Shown here: positions 63,045 to 64,000 of the stretch, piece after piece
How the letters are laid out: each line of letters opens with the position of its first letter
How positions within the stretch are numbered: position 1 is the stretch's first letter
Origin: Ferruginibacter sp.
GTDB lineage: Bacteria > Bacteroidota > Bacteroidia > Chitinophagales > Chitinophagaceae
DNA: 64,000 bases
Assembly (NCBI GenBank): GCA_014379625.1
Contig: JACMLJ010000036.1
Coordinates: 1 to 64,000 of the forward strand
Direction of reading: 5' to 3'
Position numbers and translations under genes: made by a program
Notes under the pieces: model-generated
Databases searched by the model: none
What the model was told of the DNA's origin: nothing
The model's input: only the letters and a program-made list of their open reading frames with translations

Positions 63045-63965
63045 ATGAGTAATATAAAAAAATATTTAAGCCTGGTAAAATTCTCCCATACTATTTTCGC
63101 AATGCCATTTGCATTGATTGGTTTTTCTTTGGCAACTACGCAATTGAGTCACCAGTTGAACCTGGTGGAAACTATCGGGTTTGTTTCGGGAAATAAAGTT
63201 GTTATTAGCTGGAAGGAGCTGGGGATTAAATTTTTACTGGTGATCCTCTGTATGATATTTGCCCGCAGCGCCGCCATGGCATTTAACCGTTACCTCGACA
63301 GGAGCTTTGATGCAAAAAATCCCAGGACGGCCATCAGGGAAATTCCGGCAGGTATTATTTCTAAAGAAAACGCTTTGCGTTTTGTGATCATCAATTGCAT
63401 ATTATTTGTAGCGGCCACTTTTTTTATAAACCGGATCTGTTTTTATTTATCGCCGGTAGCCTTATTCGTTATTTTATTTTATAGCTATACCAAACGCTTT
63501 ACAGCGCTCTGTCACCTTGTACTGGGGGTTGGATTAAGCCTTGCCCCAATCGGCGCTTACCTGGCTGTTGCCGCCAGGTTTGATGTATTGCCCGTTTTAT
63601 TTTCTTTCACTGTATTATTTTGGGTAAGTGGTTTTGATATCATTTATGCATTACAGGATGAAGCTTTTGACAAATCACAAAACCTGCATTCTATACCGGC
63701 TGTACTGGGTAAGTCAAAGGCATTAAGGGTGTCAGAATTATTACATTTATTATCCGCAGCCTGTGTGGTATATGGCGGAATTTATGGACATTTTGGTTGG
63801 TTATACTGGATGGGGATCGCTGTATTTATTGCCATGCTGATTTATCAGCATACGATCGTAAAGCCCAATGATCTTACAAAGGTAAACATCGCATTTATGA
63901 CCGCCAATGGTATTGCATCCGTGGTTTTCGCTGTATTTGTACTATTAGATATTTTTTTATTGTAG
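63045..63965 (+). CDS. UbiA-family prenyltransferase, likely MqnP (menaquinone)
   Basis: This 306-residue inner-membrane prenyltransferase has the first Asp-rich motif N81-x3-D85-x3-D89 (NRYLDRSFDAKNPRT) and the second DEAFDKSQNLHSIP, with about eight helices. In this genome menaquinone is made by the futalosine route (mqnB and mqnD present), so it is a good candidate for MqnP, which adds the polyprenyl tail to 1,4-dihydroxy-6-naphthoate. A 4-hydroxybenzoate prenyltransferase reading is less likely because no ubiquinone genes are seen. Confidence 0.82.
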   Translation: MSNIKKYLSLVKFSHTIFAMPFALIGFSLATTQLSHQLNLVETIGFVSGNKVVISWKELGIKFLLVILCMIFARSAAMAFNRYLDRSFDAKNPRTAIREIPAGIISKENALRFVIINCILFVAATFFINRICFYLSPVALFVILFYSYTKRFTALCHLVLGVGLSLAPIGAYLAVAARFDVLPVLFSFTVLFWVSGFDIIYALQDEAFDKSQNLHSIPAVLGKSKALRVSELLHLLSAACVVYGGIYGHFGWLYWMGIAVFIAMLIYQHTIVKPNDLTKVNIAFMTANGIASVVFAVFVLLDIFLL

Positions 63966-63966
63966 G

Positions 63967-64000
63967 ATCAGGCCGTTGTAGGACCAGGCCGCGGCCTGAT
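63967..64000. repeat. Inverted repeat at the window end
   Basis: ATCAGGCCG (63967-63975) pairs with CGGCCTGAT (63992-64000), with a partial direct copy of GGACCAGGCCG in between. It begins right after the UbiA stop codon and is cut by the window edge. Confidence 0.5.

Noticed and set aside
1..64000. Scan for tRNA, rRNA, CRISPR arrays, insertion sequences and phage genes
   Set aside because: No tRNA-like T-loop (GGTTCGAATCC type), no regularly spaced 25-40 bp direct repeats, no transposase, integrase or capsid-like reading frames were seen. The short octamer and heptamer tracts have no spacers, so they are not CRISPR.

Overview
The window looks like a chromosomal segment of a Bacteroidota bacterium, most likely Chitinophagaceae. 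The evidence is: many intergenic regions carry the Bacteroidota -7 promoter motif TAnnTTTG; there is a large secreted PKD protein with a gliding-motility/type IX secretion C-terminal domain; menaquinone is made by the futalosine route (MqnB, MqnD); and the efp-accB-accC cluster and small DUF2795-type protein are typical of the phylum. No rRNA, tRNA, CRISPR array, insertion sequence or phage gene was found. Most genes are ordinary core functions.

Layout. 1-4.4 kb (mostly minus): a truncated outer-membrane protein, a YceI protein, anaerobic coproporphyrinogen oxidase HemN, and a Yx(FWY)xxD-repeat lipoprotein. 4.6-6.9 kb: an arsenic cassette (ArsR, Acr3, metallophosphoesterase). 7.2-13.5 kb: a membrane protein, a rhodanese, a Crp/Fnr regulator, an NADP-oxidoreductase-like protein and two more YceI proteins. 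14-23 kb: Lrp regulator plus EamA exporter, a secreted nuclease-like protein, a GH2 glycosidase, a decayed membrane gene, RecN, FabI and a SemiSWEET. 23-28.5 kb: two ABC ATPases, cobalamin adenosyltransferase, GatC, TrpS and a deoxynucleoside kinase. 28.6-35.9 kb: a dense two-component signalling island with two 7TM/kinase/regulator trios and two stand-alone NarL-type regulators. 36-43 kb: class IV aminotransferase, photolyase, an AraC-linked group, MqnD and MqnB. 43-48 kb: two 6-pyruvoyl-tetrahydropterin synthases with FolE, then Uma2, FabD, malate dehydrogenase and a thioredoxin-like protein. 48.5-51.9 kb: EF-P, AccB, a four-helix-bundle protein and AccC. 52-64 kb: phosphohexomutase, cysteine desulfurase, tryptophan dioxygenase, the T9SS protein, MutS, a SpoU methyltransferase and a UbiA prenyltransferase.

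The most interesting patterns are not single genes. (1) Three FNR-like palindromes lie 55-56 bp upstream of TAnnTTTG boxes. They precede two YceI operons and an oxidoreductase gene, and a Crp/Fnr regulator with FNR-type recognition residues lies among them, so this looks like a local regulon. (2) Three loci carry a tract of exactly four octamers facing an inverted, similar tract. At one of them the pair brackets a four-helix-bundle gene that splits accB from accC. (3) A multi-hairpin palindrome of about 130 bp lies upstream of trpS. (4) EF-P has Arg at position 32 in a rearranged modification loop. (5) The two-component island separates membrane sensing (a 7TM protein) from the kinase. These points are read from sequence by eye; no database search was possible.
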